Shown: positions 1-14,793, counted from the stretch's first letter. The stretch is DNA of 64,000 nucleotides from Musa acuminata AAA Group (GCF_036884655.1 NC_088355.1:40413501-40477500); one strand, 5' to 3'. Numbers and translations are program-made. The notes: a model not told the origin generated them from the sequence alone.

Positions 1-3000
1 TACTCTGCTTGTTGCCTGAAATGTTCCTTATCTTCCAAGTTGAAGAAAATGAGCCCCTAAAAATAACCAGTTAATTGGTATAATAACCATAAACAATGAG
101 GTGCCAAGATATCACCGAAATAAAAATAATGAAACCACAGACATAATTTCCAATATTTCTAATATCAATTATTTCATACTATCAATCTTCAAAAATAAAA
201 GTACAATATAATTCAAAGGATCAGAATGCTTTTGGTGCCACATATCTTACCCATGACTGATTGTACAGTGACAGCCAATAGAACAGTACATAATAGATAC
301 CACTAATGCCATGTTCTCCTGTGCCTAAACTAGCTAGAATGCATGTTGCCAGTTCTTCATGAACAGAACACATGATGCACCCTTGACACTCGATGAATAG
401 TTGCTGACACAGTAAGTACAAGTGTACAACAATACAGCCAACACCGAGATCCGCAATTTGGAACCACCTAAATCATGTATCATAACCCAAAAGAAGAAAG
501 GAAATATCTGTATGACATGAATAAACATGCAGACCATTTTAAGTAAGGATGAAGGCCTGTGATACTGACAAGTAATTGTAGATCTAACAGAAATGCTATA
601 TTTTTGTAATTTTTGAGTTACATATATTACCAAGAACTTAAGTATACAGGAATAACTGCAATCCACTTAACCAGGATACGGGCATTTACAGGGAATTACT
701 TCCACCCCATCTGCACCATCTCGTCAAATGTAAATTTCTGTTGTTGTTTTACAGTATTACTCCAATCCACTGAAGTTTGCAAAATGATTTATTTCATGCC
801 CCTTTTCACATGTATACAGCAAGTTTTGGAGCATTACTCCATAATTACATGAGCCTAAACTGGAGAAAACAAGGTATAAATTTCTATCCAATAACTAGCT
901 GTTTACATTCTGGTATTTCTCTTTTGTGCCAAATTGTGCCTCAGCTAAAAGACATGAACTTGATGGTTAGTCACAAAATATTGCCAAGTGTGCCAAAGAA
1001 ATTTTGGGTTATGCTCTACAATCTCCCATTACCAATTCATCAGGGCCCACAGAGTGACACACATAGTATGCATAGAGGTGTCGAGCCATATTCAGGAAGA
1101 GTATATGACAACACTCATATGAAAGGGTGTGAAGGTTAAAGATATTGAAACACAAAGGGGAGTGAGGGAGCAAAAGATTCAACAATATTCATTTACTAAA
1201 ATCTTGAAAGACACCCCAAATTTCCCAAAGATCCACCTATCCACAAATTGAATAATGACAAGCGTGTATCCTCTATAAGTCCTTAAAAAAATATTATATT
1301 ACTCCGAGGGAACAAATATGTCTTGAACAAAAGAGCAAGGTTTTAAGTTTTGGTCCAAGATCCATACTGATTGTTGACAAGACTGGTATGGTACATACTG
1401 GAATATTGCATATTGGCACATCGTATGCTGGCATACTAGTCAACACAAATGACAGACCAAATAGAAAGAAGAGGAGAGGAGAAGGAAGCAGAAAGAGGAG
1501 AACCAATATAGGGAAAGAAAAAGGCAGAGGAGGAGGAAGAGGGGGTAGAGGAGGAGGAGAAGTAAAAGACAAAAAAAAGAATGAAAGAGGTAACGGGTAG
1601 TAGTCTACCACCATGGTGTGGTATGAATACCAGATGGTAAGCTCAACTTCGAGCCGGACTGAGCGAAATTAGAAAATCTGTGTGCTGGAACTTGGTTGGA
1701 GTAGTAAAGAATTTCTATGTACTAAAGCTGCTGAAGTTTTGATAGTAAGCTAATTCTTTTCTATGTACTATAGGAGAATTTCGGTCTAGAAAATTGGTAA
1801 CGTGGACACATCACACAAGTAAACAGGTCAAATCCATGTGACAAATGCATGCATTAAAGAAAAATCAGAAGAAAATTGACAGTCATCAACTTTTGTCCAA
1901 CATGAGGTGATATATTCCAGACTCCAGATTATATGACACAAAAACATTTCATCCATATAGGATTATAGTTGAAAAAGAACCAGTAAAATAAAAAAGCTTC
2001 AGCACTTGTCGATCTTGATGAATTGATTTTTCATTGGGGTTAACATAGCCAACAACCAAGTCAATGGACATCAAGCAGCGGGCATCTGATTTTTCTACAT
2101 AGTATTTGTTAAAACACAAAAGGAGGGTTCTTCATTACCAGGAAGAAAAACCCAGTTCTACAAGTTATAATACTCTCATAAAAGTAAAAAATTGTGTCAT
2201 GCCATAATCAAACAAATCTTCACAGAGAATATAGCCATAAATAAGAACAAATTTTTAGGTTCTAGAATTCTCCTTTCACAAGACAGATCATAAATCATGC
2301 TTTATATGCAAGGAAGAAGTTACCTTTTTGTTGCTTGCAAGTGCAACTTCATTCTCATTGATGGAGTTAAAGCATATAGCCTGCAACGAAAAGAACATTT
2401 TTAACCTGCTTTTATAACCATGATGCTTAACTTGCAGATATTATGTTCTGTGCTTTTTGGGAGAAAAGATTTAGCAAAGAAAAATATACCTCAAAAAGCT
2501 CCCCACTTCTCTTCATAACTTCTTTTGGGTTGTTGAAGAAAGTAACATCTCCCCTGGGACCTAAGTGTTTCCTATTTGTTTCAAGAAAAATATCCTTGTC
2601 CAAAACTGTACCATCATGTCCTGATTTGGTTTCTTTATAAAGACCATTACCACCAATCTTTTCTCCCTCTCTATTGTCCAAAGAATCAGCATTCTCATTC
2701 TCAGAGGAAATATTCCTCTGCACATCTTTCCAGGAAGCAAACTGATTCTGATGATTACAGGGAAAAGAGCCAACTTTTTCTTTAGCAAAATATGCACATA
2801 TTTCAGAAGGACTGACAGAAACATCCCACAATATCTTCAAAGATGGCTGCTGCTCATTGTCAGGCAGTTGCAAAGAATCAAGTCCCTGATTTAGACAATT
2901 CTGTAATGAGCACGGATGGGAGCGAGCACATTCATCCAACCAAACAATACTATTAACTGGTGAACCTTTCAATGCTTTCTGTTTAAGGAATGAAGCGAGT

Positions 3001-6000
3001 AGTTTTACCAAAGAAGAGGAGACATATCTGAGTGCATTTACTAGTGAATTTGCACTAGCAAAAGGAAATGTATCGATCACATTTTTTATACTTCTAACAT
3101 CGAAACACTCTTCATTCGCTGGAAACTTGCTTAGTCCAAGCTTTGTAAAGTTCAACATGTGCAACCATAAACAAACCCCTAATATTTGCCACCTTTCATC
3201 TTCTGGAATTGAAGACTCACGTACTTCTGAATGTTTTTGTTGAAATCCAGAGTCAGAAATGAATCCAGCCTCATCATTTGATGCATCATGAACCAATAGT
3301 GAAGTCTGACGTGAAAGTTCCCTCAGTTTCCCATATGCAACTTCAAAAGAGACCTCATCATTGATAAATGCATTTACAATAGGATGAATCATCAGAATCA
3401 GTTCTTTAATATTTCTTCTAATGCATGCAGAAGCAAAGTTTACATAAAATTCAAGAAGATCAAAAACCAAAGACCACAAAGTGAGATCTTCTGGAACAAT
3501 TTTTTTCTGACAACTAAAGATTAGCCTGAAAATATTGATCAAGTATAACATGTTCTGCAAACAAAACACACTAAGTAGCTGATCATGACTATACTCTCTA
3601 GATTTCGTGTTACTGTCACAAACTGGATTCAGCATTGAATAAGTAAAATTGATCGACACAACAAACCTAGCCAGAAAACATAAGATCTCCTCGGTGGCCT
3701 TAAACAGAAGCCTGATCAAAGCAGGATCCAAAACCATGTCAAGAGTACGGTGATTATCTTCACCTTCTAGAGAATTATTGACATACAAGAGCTGGTAACC
3801 AAGAAAAATCAATCCCTTGTTGTCGGCAAAAAGTAGTACCTGCATAGGCAAATCACAAATTTACTGTCATGAGAGACATACCTTTAAATGTCATTAGTTG
3901 ATGTGAAACTTGAAGATGTAAATATTACAGATCAAAGAAGAAAGAAAAAGCAAAAGAAAACTGTCTTGGTAATATATCAAATTACCATGTTAGCTAAGCC
4001 AACTGGCCTCAGTGAGAATTTCCTGTCAAACATTGATATTATCATGCCCAGATCAAGCTTCAGCTGCTGAAACTCCTCATCTTGATAAGCAACATAGTCA
4101 GAGCTAATTGCTTTTCTGGATTTTGATAGGTTAATGGATGGCCATCTTGGGTGATTTCTCAAGTAGCTTGATATGTATCGTAATGCCATATTTAGTTTAA
4201 CATCCAGCTCCAACTGATGGGCCACACTTTCTAGTAGCCAGTTGCAAGCATCACTAGAGAATGGATTCAGTATTCCTTGAAAAAGATCGTGATTTTCAAC
4301 ACCTGACATATTCTTGTGGTCCATACCTTCAATGCTTAAAGAAGATGACAAGCATTCAAGTGCATCAAGCTTAGACAAACAAAAAGACACTTTATCAGCC
4401 TCAAAGACCAAAATCATGTTTTCTCTCATAAGCTATTAAGCACAAAACAACTCAAGCAATAAAGATAAAAGCAATCACCAAACAACTGATTCCTGATTAG
4501 AAGATATCACAGAGTATCTAGGGAAGTTCCCAAATTCCAGTAACCTTTTCTTTTTGTTTTACATATGCGCAGTTTGATAAATCATTTCAAAGAAGAAATT
4601 ATATCACATAATAGTGCAACAAAACTGGGGACTATCCAAATATCTTATCATAAAAGTTCACAGAGCTTTATAACATTTACAAGTTCAGTAGGAACATCTT
4701 TCATCAAAATATTACAAGAAAAATAAACCTTATTTACAATCTAGTGAATTATTAGCCTGTAATGATCTTTCACCTAAAACTATCTTTTATAACAGCAAAA
4801 TAATGAGATATCATTTCAGTTCCCATGTCAATTCACTATAATCAAACCCTTCTAACTAATTGTGATGTATTGACAGGAGAAACCATTAGCCTACTACAAT
4901 TTCGTGACTTAGCCATATATTGCTAGTCTCAAATCTCCAAAATATTCATCATTTTCACGTAAACCGCAGGAGTTATGTACAAGTTAGGTGTATTAATTTT
5001 CCTCGGCATCAAAAGACAGATAAAAAGTGCACATTCTACCGAATCTATTCTGGACCTAGCAAATCCGCCACAGGCCCTGAAATCCAGGATTAGCTCAGAT
5101 AGAATGAGACATCAACAATATACTGACTATAAACATTTGATCAAGCCTGGTTAGGTTAATACTTAAATACTGCAACAGTTTCACAAATCTATAGAATTTA
5201 ATCAATTGTCAGAATTTGAATAGAGTGGAAAATGTTTGATAAGATAAGATATTGAATTTCGACTTCCAAAATGATTTTGTCTCCTACAGAAGGCTCATGT
5301 TCAAAATCTGAATCAATGAGCGAGAAAGTACTGTATCTGTCATTCTGTGTTTACTTGGGGAGATGAAAATATATTAGATTCGTCACAAACTGAATCCAAT
5401 ATCCAAAGTTAATCACAACATATGTCCCATATCAGATACAGCAGATGCATAAATGATACAAATAAGTTGTAGAAAGAAGAGTTACTAATTCAGCAACACA
5501 ATTTGAACAGACAAAATGAATATGCAAATCCAACTTAGATAGAACTTACAGGGATTCCACATCTGTTCAAGGCACTTGCAGCCAAAAATGCTGCAAGCTT
5601 AGAAAAGGCTGCTGCGACATTCTCACCAACAGAACATCTGAAACTATTTCGGGTGGCAAGTATCATGCAGTACCGACCAATATCAGGATCAGATAAGAAA
5701 GCATGATTGTGCAAAGCAACTAAATTACAGCTGACATGTTTTGTCCGAAAATCAACTAGTCTCTTGACTGATTGTGAGTAATTCCCCAATGTCCACTGAC
5801 CATGCAAAATTATGTTAGCATTAACAGGCTATAGAATTTTGACATAGAAACAATTGGAAATTTCTGGGAGAATGAGACTAAAAACTAGGATGCTTATATA
5901 ACACATACCTCAAGTAGGCTGGAAAGCCAGTAGTCACCTTTCTCTAATGCATTGGGAAGCAAGATGCTTAATATGAGTTGCCTCTCCAATGGACCACCAT

Positions 6001-9000
6001 AACCTTCAATGAGCCGACAAATAACAAGAGCTAGTTGTTCATCCCCAAGGTTCTTAGCACAAACAGTGACAGCAGAGGAAGGATCTCCACCTAGCAGAAA
6101 AAAAGCTATTGCGAGCTCCAATTGATGTCTTCCCATCAAAACATAAGCATTCTTCAGAGCAGCAGCTTTGTTCTTCTCTTCCTAAATCAGTGAAAATGCA
6201 CTCTCAAAAAGGCAGTACAATGTTTTGCACCACTTTCCACATGAGCATAATATATCAGCTTTTATAAAACAAACTTGGAACTTGGAACCAAAATGTCATT
6301 TTTAATGCAAAATAAGATACTACATAAGTGCTTGCAAACTTCACACAATGCTCTAGAGCAAAAAGGAGTATATTATGCACAATTACACTGACAAACCTGG
6401 AAATTACGTGAAAGAAATCCAAACAAAACTTTGTCTTTCTCATCTTTGCTAATTTTGAAAAGACCAGACAAAACTTGAAGCCTGTTGAGTGCTAAATACA
6501 AAAGTGCACAGTCCTTAGGGTTCTTGTTTTTCAGATATTGCGATCTTGCCAGCTTCTCCATCTATATGGTCAAATATATTATGTTAGTCAGGAAGATCTG
6601 GAGCATGATTATGCAAAAGAATGAAAGCAATTAAAATGAACAATCAAACAGAATTTCCAGAAAGTTACATAACATTATCAGAATATAAAGACATGCCCAG
6701 AAATTCAGTAAAGGGATGGCACACTATAAAACAATGGACCAACTTGTTCAATAATATTCAACAACCCACATAATCAAAAGAGCTGCATTTTTAGGTCGAA
6801 AGAATGATTTCAGTGGTACAATTAGTTTGAATACTAGTATTTTGTTTCATAGCAATGTGAGATTACAAAAGCTGCAGATCTATGATGTTTATAAATAGTA
6901 ACTGCAGAATTATGCTAAATAGATAATGTAAGACCAAGCAATCAATCTGACATGACAGTTTGGAATTAAGTAATATACCCTTGTTCGCAGCTGTGACACA
7001 TTTGTATACCATAACCCTATACCCAAATTTCTCATTTCTAACCAAGATGGCTCCGTGGATAAAACAGAACTAAGCAGATCATCTTGACAATCAGATAGGA
7101 AGGCCCATGCAGCCAACCTAGAGTTGATGACAAGCTCTTCAGCAACCATCTTTCCAAACTTACGAATGAAATATAGATGTTGAAATCGCACAGAAACCCA
7201 GAACCTTTGGAGAAATAAAAAAACATTGTTAATATTATGACAAACAATCCCAAAATCAGTGACTTCGTATTTGTATTTGTACATACAAGGTAGACACTTC
7301 ACAAAGTATAAGAATAAATTTGATATCTTAGAAAATCACTTCTACTCTTTTTATTTTAACATACCTACGCCCGGCTTCATCAAGGCTTTTATAGGCTGAA
7401 GTAGCTCTTGCATCACTGATTTCATTCAGAAGATCAAGAATCACAAGTATTTGGGTTTTCTCCAAATCTGTCATACCAGCAATTCCATCAGATTTCTCAA
7501 GAGTTTCAATGAGATCCATGATTTCAGATTTTTCATCAGCAGTTGAAATTCTCCCAAAAGTGTTAGCCTCTAGTTTACTGTCTAGCAACTGGAGACTGTT
7601 TCCTTGAAAATGCAAAGTAGGTTCTTCTGAAGTAGTACCCTGACCCCAAAATAACCTTTCACTGGATGAATTTACAGAGTTATTATCCTCAAAGTATGTA
7701 GACAAGTGAACTTCAGGCACATTATATGAAGATTTTCCACATTGATTGCCCTTCATAATGGAAGATGAAGTTTTACTACAACTAACACATTTAACAAAAT
7801 GTTTCACAATAACTTTTGCACGTTTCCAGTTACCTGCAACAAGTGATCATTGTTTCAACAGTAGTATGAAGTATGAACAACATCTTACAAGTGAAACCTT
7901 TGAAGCTCAGGCAGGAGTTAGTCATGGCCTAATGCTCAATGTCACCACAATAAAACTAGATGAAACAGAGAAAAGCATAAAACCAGATTATTAATAGCAT
8001 TATAGTTTTTTAATGTCAAATTAATATCTATATATATGTATAATATTCTCAGCACAAATTTAATAATCCAAGACCAATACAAACTAAATGATATTCACTG
8101 ATTCCTTATGCATTATAATTTTTTGTATAATATCCTTTTCCATGAGTATATGCCTCGAAAAATAATAATCAATATTAATAACAGAATATTCTCACAGAAC
8201 CTATGGCAATGAAGCTAGGATCAGATCAGGAAAATAAATTTTGAGTGAATAATTTTTTCTGATTTCCTGGCGGGCACCATTTTCGGTAATTTAGGGACAT
8301 ACCATTTAAGTGAGACTTGAGAAAGAAAGTTAACCGTATTAACAACATACAAAATGAGGACGAAGCTGGTGAGCACACATGACCTAAGGAAAAATAAAGG
8401 TATTGATATCTTGCAATGAATAAGGAAACAGAAGAAATATAGGATTCATATTAATGGCACATAAGTAGAGGTAATACTGAAATAGATTATAATCCCTTAA
8501 TATAGCTGTGGTCTGATACAGAATCAAACTTGGAAGGACTGAGAAAGCACTTTGTAGATAATGAACAAATTGTTCCAAGTTACAGAAGATTTCCCATTTG
8601 TCTGGTCAGCTTAGAGCTTGATGATGACTAAAAGTGAAAAATTAGCAAAAGGAACTTATAATTCAAATGTTAAGCCACTAACAGATTGCAGAACTATAAC
8701 CCCATTGCCATGCATACCCAATTCTACTTAAGTTTATAGTGCTCAAATGGTGAGAACAACTCTTGTGTATCCAATGAATATGTCCTTGTGTATTTGTTTT
8801 CTGTTCCTCTTTAAGAGAAGTATCGACAACTGTCCAACTAAAGTAAAACTACTGATGAACAAGGCAATAATATTGTGGTCAGAATCAAATAGGCAATGGA
8901 TAGAGCATGATCAAGCCTCTAAAATTCTAATGCTGCATAATATGATGCTACGTCACCAAGAGAAAACGATCATGAATAGCATATAGCAAACTATAGCATC

Positions 9001-12000
9001 GGATGAAGTAGGATGACTATGCTACTGTTGCTACATAGATCAATACGTCTCTTCTTTCCAGAAATAACAATCATTTCCAGGTTTGCAAGAGTCTCCTTCA
9101 GAAGTAACTACTTCCCTGCAGCACTACTTTTTCCATCATCTAGACATCTTCCACCAACTAGTCAGATGGGGTAGATTAAGGGAAGTATCATCATAAAATT
9201 GAGTGACTGATGGAGTTTAATTCTTCTGTACAGTGATTTCAAACCATCAAGACCATGTTACATTTATCTGGACATGGATACTTTGTTAGTAGGCAAAATA
9301 CAATGACTGTTGTAAGCATAAAAAACAGTTCGAATTTAATATTTGAAAACCAAAGGCCAATTTTCATAAGATAATGTTATAAATCCTTCCGAGGTACTGG
9401 CTAACAATAGAAAACCAATAAATTAGAACTATTTATGCATAAACAGGTTTGGTCGACTGGTGATCATGACTCATGAGAACACACCCAAGGGGAAAATGGT
9501 GTTGCTTGCTTTCTAAATAGACAGTCCATTCACAACATAAGCTGCAGACTATTTGGATGATTGTCCTTCATGACAATAATATGTTTTTCAGTGTTCCTTA
9601 ACCAACATAAGTTGCAAAGCAAAGGCCATGATATTTTTATGTGTTGCCTATGACAACTTGTATGACGTCAAATATTGTATGAGCTGAAACAGTACCTGAA
9701 TAGATATATTGAATCAATGCCTCAGGATGATACAGTGCTAAAGTTCCATCCAATTTATTTGATATATCTAGAATGGAAAATAACCTATTTCTAGTATCAG
9801 GAGCATAATCCTGCTGAAAAATCTTTCCACTGCTCCCAGTTTTCAATTGTTCTTGTGTCTTGAAGATGTTTCTATCAGTATCACTTGCACAGAACAAGTT
9901 TTCTTGCATTCGATTAACATAGGCAACAGAATCATCACAGCACGGACTATTTGATCTGAATAACCACTGACTGTAGACAGAAAAATGTTTCTCGTGAACA
10001 AGCACAGCAGTCATCTTCGGTCCCCAAAAGAAGTCTCTTACAATGGTCAAAGAACTAGTGATTGCAATACAATACCAACTATGGATCTCCTTTGACTTAT
10101 CTGAATGTACAAAAGAGTGAATAGAGGATCTTTTCTGTGAATATATACGCAACTCCATTGGCAGACAGATTCCAAGCAATGTCTGACCATTGCCTAAAGC
10201 TAACCAACTAAGAGCAACAACAGTCCCTTTTAAGAATATTGCATCTTCTAAAACAAAAGAACCACCACCTGTCAACTTTACAGATTCCCAGATATGAAGA
10301 CTGGATGTACTGTTAGGGCCACAGATGCTGGTGGTAGCAACTTTACTGCCAAAACTAGCTAAAGAGACTGCGTTGACTGGACCTTCATGTGCAGTAAATG
10401 TACCCGCTAACTCCCATGGGACATATTCTGTATCAGAATGTTCTGATTGCACATGGCAAACCCTCCATAGTCTCAAAGTTCCATCAGAATATCCTGTGGC
10501 CATATGGTATCCAAAATAACTACTAGGAAAATCATTAGAAGATGCTTGTTGGATGGATGGTAAACAACTACTTGGAGAAACTACAGCAACACTGGTAACT
10601 TCACCACAACACTGGGGAGTAGGTAAGTTCGATGACTGCCTAAAAGAATTGGCATAATAAAATTTACCAGAAGAACTTGTGCATCTACCTTCTTCCGAAA
10701 TAGCAAGTCCTTTGACATCAGAGGAAAGTATACCACTGGTTCCGGACATGTGAAGGATGACCTTCCATGATAAAGTTTGAAAATTTCTAATCCATACACA
10801 AAGCAATGAGAAACTACTATAACAAGATGATTGGCCAACACCGCAACTAATAGGTGTTGCAAACATTTGATCTGGACTCGCTCCATTTGTTTGACCACCA
10901 AATGGAATTGTGAGAATTTTGTGAGATAATATACTTTCCCCTTTCAAGGAATCTTCAATCATGAAACAATCAATTCCATCTTCATGTCCCACAAGAAGAA
11001 ATCGGTTCTCCTCCAAAACTGAAGGTGCCCACACCAAGCATGAAAATTTACAATCAGGCGATGAAACTGGTAAATCTATATGACCCATAAGTTTCCACAT
11101 GGGATGTATGTGCGTATGCACACCCAAGATGCTCTCTGAAAGAGTAGACAAGGACCAGAAGAGAAGTAAACCATGGGAATCCAATGAAACAGCAAGTTCA
11201 ATATCACGACTATATGGATGCACTGCAATTTGTATGATGCGCCCAGTGTGCCCATGCTCACTGAGAGCACTGCCAGCAAAGCATGAAAGACTTCTCTCCT
11301 TTGTTATCTTACTTAAAATTCCATCCTCTGTATTTTCTGATGAACTATACAATTGTGACCAGCTGATTGAATTATCAGGCAATAATTGAAGCAAAGAGCA
11401 TGAAGAAGGTGGACCAAAAAGCCGACACCTTGAAGCAACAACTTTTACTAGGATAGGTTGGCCCATTGTCTCTGAAAAATTACAATGGAGAAAGTTAGAC
11501 CCTTTAAGATCTATCAAATCTGCTTTCTTCCACATCGTCACCCGTGGAAACCGTGTAGGGGACACATCATCAAGACAATGAATGGCCCAGAAAGTAATGG
11601 AGAAGTTAGGCCCTACACCAATCAACCACTCACACTTGCCAATTTGCTCACATTCAGTATGAGATGATAACAAAGAATAACAATCTCCTTCACCCTTTTC
11701 AATTACACCACCAAGTTCAAGTGCCCATTTTACAAATATGTTTCTACCAAGTGTTCCCTTCAAAGACTGGTTCATTTCAATCACCGCAACAACATGGAAC
11801 AATCGCCTCATGTGCTTCTGATCATGCATGTCCTTATTGAATTTTCTAGGCCTACCGTTGTCTATCTCACTCCACAATCTTACTGTTCCATCCAAGCAGC
11901 AAGTCAACAGCATGTCCCTCCATGCAGGGAAAGCATCTTTTTGCAATTGCATCCCAGAAAATGGCCTCCACTGAATCATCAAAACAGGTTGAGGATGACA

Positions 12001-13525
12001 GAGCTGAACTTTTGTTATTCCCGATTTACCATCATCATGATATACTAGAACATGCTTGGTTTCGTCTGACACTGAAGAATGAAGGTCTCCGGATATAACT
12101 TTGTCATGCTGCATCAATGCTTGCGGAGCTGTTGCCACAGACCCTTGAGCAAACTGGGTTGCAGAAACAATAGTTTGAGGCACCTCTGCTTTCAACTTCC
12201 AAGACATTTCCCAAGAGTAGCCCTTTTTCCTATTCCATAAGACCACTTCGGCACCAGCAGCAACTAGCCCATCACCAGACCCCGTCCATCCAATTGTCTC
12301 TATTGAAAATGTCTCCACAAACCCCACAGTCTGCTTCCAAGAAAAGGAACCTGAAATTTTCCGTTGCTCAGTTATGGTTTGTTACCAACAACAGGTAAAA
12401 AAGTATAAGTCCTTCAGAAATTTTATCCATGGTTGAAATTATTTTGCTGCTAACAGAACCCCGACTGCCACTGCTTGTCAACTAAACAGAAAATTCCAAG
12501 CAATTCGATGAATACATAGCAACAAGTTATTGGACATTTTTTACTTATAACACTAGCAAAAAGAACTTAGTCCACAGTATGCTAAAGGACTAACAATTGA
12601 AATGCGCTAATCCTGAACCTTTCTAGTACAATTGTTGTTACCTCCAGAATCCTGAAAGACAAAACTGGCTGGGTGCGTGAAGCAGGATCAACCCAGATGG
12701 TACAGTAAATATACAAGTACAAACCCACCTACATACTCAGAACGCTTTGACTCCTTTGGATGAAGTAAAGCAAAATGCCAAGCACAGCTAGAGGCAATGG
12801 CACAAACATCTTAGGAAAGGACTAATAGATTCAAATATAAGATACCCAATTAAATCATGTGGCATATATTTTGTAATCAGAATCAATCTGAATATTCAAG
12901 AATCAAAGAAAATCTAGAACCTTTAAACTTTGGGAATGAAATTAATCAGTTCTTGATCCAAAACACTCGAGGAAAGAAGAGAAGAAACGAGCAGATTCAA
13001 AGAGAAACAGTCATGTGGAGATAAATCAGTTTGCTTGGTTTCTCTCCACTCAGTCCTTTTTCTCTCTCCAATTTTCTCGATTCTAATAGTCAGGAAACCG
13101 AAAAGACACTCCCTCTTACCTGATTCGCCGCCGGGGACCGGCAAGTACACGAAGATGCTATTTCCCAATGCCGCCGCGATCTCTCCCTCTGACGGTATCG
13201 CTGGGCACCAAGAGACCGCACTCAAATCGGCGGGCTCACCTCCAGGCGGCGGCTCGATCACCTGCCGGAAGAATGGGCCGAGTTGGCGTTCGTGGTCGGA
13301 GAGAGGAGAAGGAAAGTGGGAAATGACGAGAAGAGAGGAGGCGCCGTATGCGATCCACGAGGCGCCACCAAATTCCGGCAGCCAATCGATCGCCGACCCG
13401 CGGCGGTTTGGAGCGGGAGGGATCAGCTGGGATCGGACGAGCTCGAGAGGGAGGATATCGATGATGTCCTCGGGCTCATCGACTCCGCCTCCACGGTTCG
13501 CCGTGCCGCCGCCCGCCTCCGGCAT
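1..13525 (-). CDS. DmX-like / Rav1 WD40 protein (RAVE complex), 3' end outside the window
   Basis: Homologue of DmX/rabconnectin-3 and yeast Rav1, which help assemble the vacuolar H+-ATPase on endomembranes (family knowledge). Ten exons are visible: 13120-13525, 9696-12350, 7365-7833, 6979-7204, 6397-6561, 5909-6181, 5550-5795, 3986-4369, 2490-3839 and 2324-2380. Phases agree at every junction and give about 2077 residues. The first ATG is at 13525. Exon 2 carries N-terminal WD40 blades such as DGTVRLWSEIDN and DGTLRLWRV. Exons 3-7 hold the helical Rav1p_C region, with junction-spanning DEAGRRFWVSVRF and later GRHQLELAIAFFLLGGDP. The last visible exon reads AICFNSINENEVALASNKK, the start of the C-terminal WD40 block. 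The remaining exons must lie left of position 1, because the 2.3 kb below 2324 shows no coding exon. Plant members are about 2500 residues, so roughly 400 residues are missing. Confidence 0.93.
1380..1660. repeat. Purine-rich repeat in the last visible DmX intron
   Basis: Within the 1-2323 intron a stretch opens with GGTATGGTACATACTGG-like palindromic words, runs through about 120 bases of almost pure A/G (1462-1585) and closes with ACCATGGTGTGGTATGAATACC. The layout, short GGTAT/ATACC words around a purine core, matches elements at 18646-19643 and 22790-23290. The rest of this intron is AT-rich with no recognised feature. Confidence 0.45.
7834..9695 (-). other. Long DmX intron 2, no gene seen
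   Basis: A 1.86-kb intron lies between exon 2 (ending TATTCA G) and exon 3 (starting GT AAC TGG), which rejoin as the glycine of YIYSGNWKRAK. It is AT-rich and holds only short non-conserved open stretches. I see no repeat structure or RNA gene in it. The 4370-5549 intron is likewise empty. Confidence 0.8.
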
Positions 13526-14088
13526 CTTGGTCTCCCCTGAGACTAACGTTGGGATACTGCGCGGAGGTCGGTGCCGAGGACCGAGTGGGGAAAATATTCA
13601 AGGAACATCTACAAAAAGGTCCCTGATTGAGAAGATAATAAATTTTGGAGTCCTTCTGTTATTATCATGAAATAGAAGGACAAAATTTGATTTCCCAAGC
13701 AATACTTCTCTACTGGTTTACAACTACCCAGCCACTATCCTCGTTTCGATTGGCAGTAACGTGAAGATTTCTGGGTCCCACCTTACAATTACGTGACAGG
13801 TACGTGAGATGGTCCAGATGGAAGGGGTGAAATGCATTTTCGAGAAGAAAACATGGGCCATCGTTATAACTTTGTTTGGGCCCGCTAGTTGTCATAGTGG
13901 GCTTGCTTTATGATTCGTGCGAAGATGGATTAACCGACATCTACCTCCACCCCGAATATAAAAGCAGGGTCTCATCAGCTTCCGGTTTCCGTGACGCTAA
14001 CGCGATCTCGGAGCACCGAACAAACACCGATCGAGGAAACCAAAGGATCGAGCGCTAGGTTTAGGGGTTCGATCGACGCACAACAAGG
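13526..14088. promoter_or_regulatory. Shared head-to-head promoter between DmX-like and eIF1A genes
   Basis: The two start codons face away from each other with 563 bp between them. On the plus side a clear TATA box, TATAAAAG, lies at 13957-13964, about 125 bp before the eIF1A ATG, which places transcription start near 13990. No TATA box is evident on the minus (DmX) side, typical of a long housekeeping gene. Both genes are expected to be broadly expressed, so co-regulation from one open region is plausible but is inference. Confidence 0.65.
13957..13964 (+). promoter_or_regulatory. TATA box of eIF1A
   Basis: TATAAAAG sits in a fairly GC-balanced context 125 bp upstream of the ATG at 14089. 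The intervening sequence has no upstream ATG near the start codon, as expected for a short leader. Confidence 0.7.
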
Positions 14089-14523
14089 ATGCCGAAGAAC
14101 AAGGGGAAGGGAGGGAAGAACCGGAAGCGAGGGAAGAACGAGGCCGACGACGAGAAGCGCGAGCTGGTCTTCAAGGAGGACGGGCAGGAGTACGCCCAGG
14201 TCCTCCGGATGCTCGGCAACGGGCGCTGCGAGGCCATGTGCATCGACGGCAGCAAGCGGCTCTGCCACATCCGCGGCAAGATGCACAAGAAGGTCTGGAT
14301 CGCCGCCGGGGACATCATCCTCTTGGGACTCCGCGACTACCAGGACGACAAGGCCGACGTCATCTTCAAGTACATGCCCGACGAGGCCCGCCTCCTCAAG
14401 GCCTACGGCGAGCTTCCCGAGAACATCCGTCTCAACGAGGGCATCGGAGGCCTCGACGTGGAGGATGAGGGCGCTGCTGATGACTACATCGAGTTCGAGG
14501 ATGAGGACATCGACAAAATCTAA
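14089..14523 (+). CDS. Translation initiation factor eIF1A
   Basis: Single-exon gene for 144 residues, the usual plant eIF1A length. eIF1A binds the 40S A site, promotes scanning and start-codon selection with eIF1, and recruits eIF5B through its C-terminus (family knowledge). The N-terminal tail is basic ([18 protein letters not shown]). The central OB fold includes [16 protein letters not shown] and [18 protein letters not shown]. The acidic tail ends in [10 protein letters not shown], the eIF5B-binding type. The ATG lies in a good context (ACAAGGATGCCG). Codons are strongly GC-rich at third positions, unlike the AT-rich surroundings, as expected for a highly expressed monocot gene. No intron is visible, so either the ancestral gene was intronless or this is an old, functional retrocopy. 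Confidence 0.97.
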   Translation: MPKNKGKGGKNRKRGKNEADDEKRELVFKEDGQEYAQVLRMLGNGRCEAMCIDGSKRLCHIRGKMHKKVWIAAGDIILLGLRDYQDDKADVIFKYMPDEARLLKAYGELPENIRLNEGIGGLDVEDEGAADDYIEFEDEDIDKI

Positions 14524-14793
14524 GTAACGGAAGAATCGATTTTGGTCCGCCTTTGCCTTTACCTCTTCTTGTTTGGTGATGATCCCTTCCCTTCCTGATC
14601 AATTGGATGCCTAAATCTGCCTCTTGAATAGGGTTATAACATTAAAATAATTATGAAGATGCTTGTATGGCTATATATTCATAATTCCGCGATGGTGGCT
14701 GCTTGTGTGAACAAGATTTTTAATCTGATATGATGATGTTTCTGTTTTACTTACCTATAAAGAAAATAACAGTTGAGTATGTTTGATTGATCT

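Noticed and set aside
4370..4432. Alternative upstream acceptor extending DmX exon 8 by 21 residues (LMRENMILVF...)
   Set aside because: The acceptor at 4371-4370 follows a strong pyrimidine tract and gives CGIP|LDALECLSS, which fits the family better.
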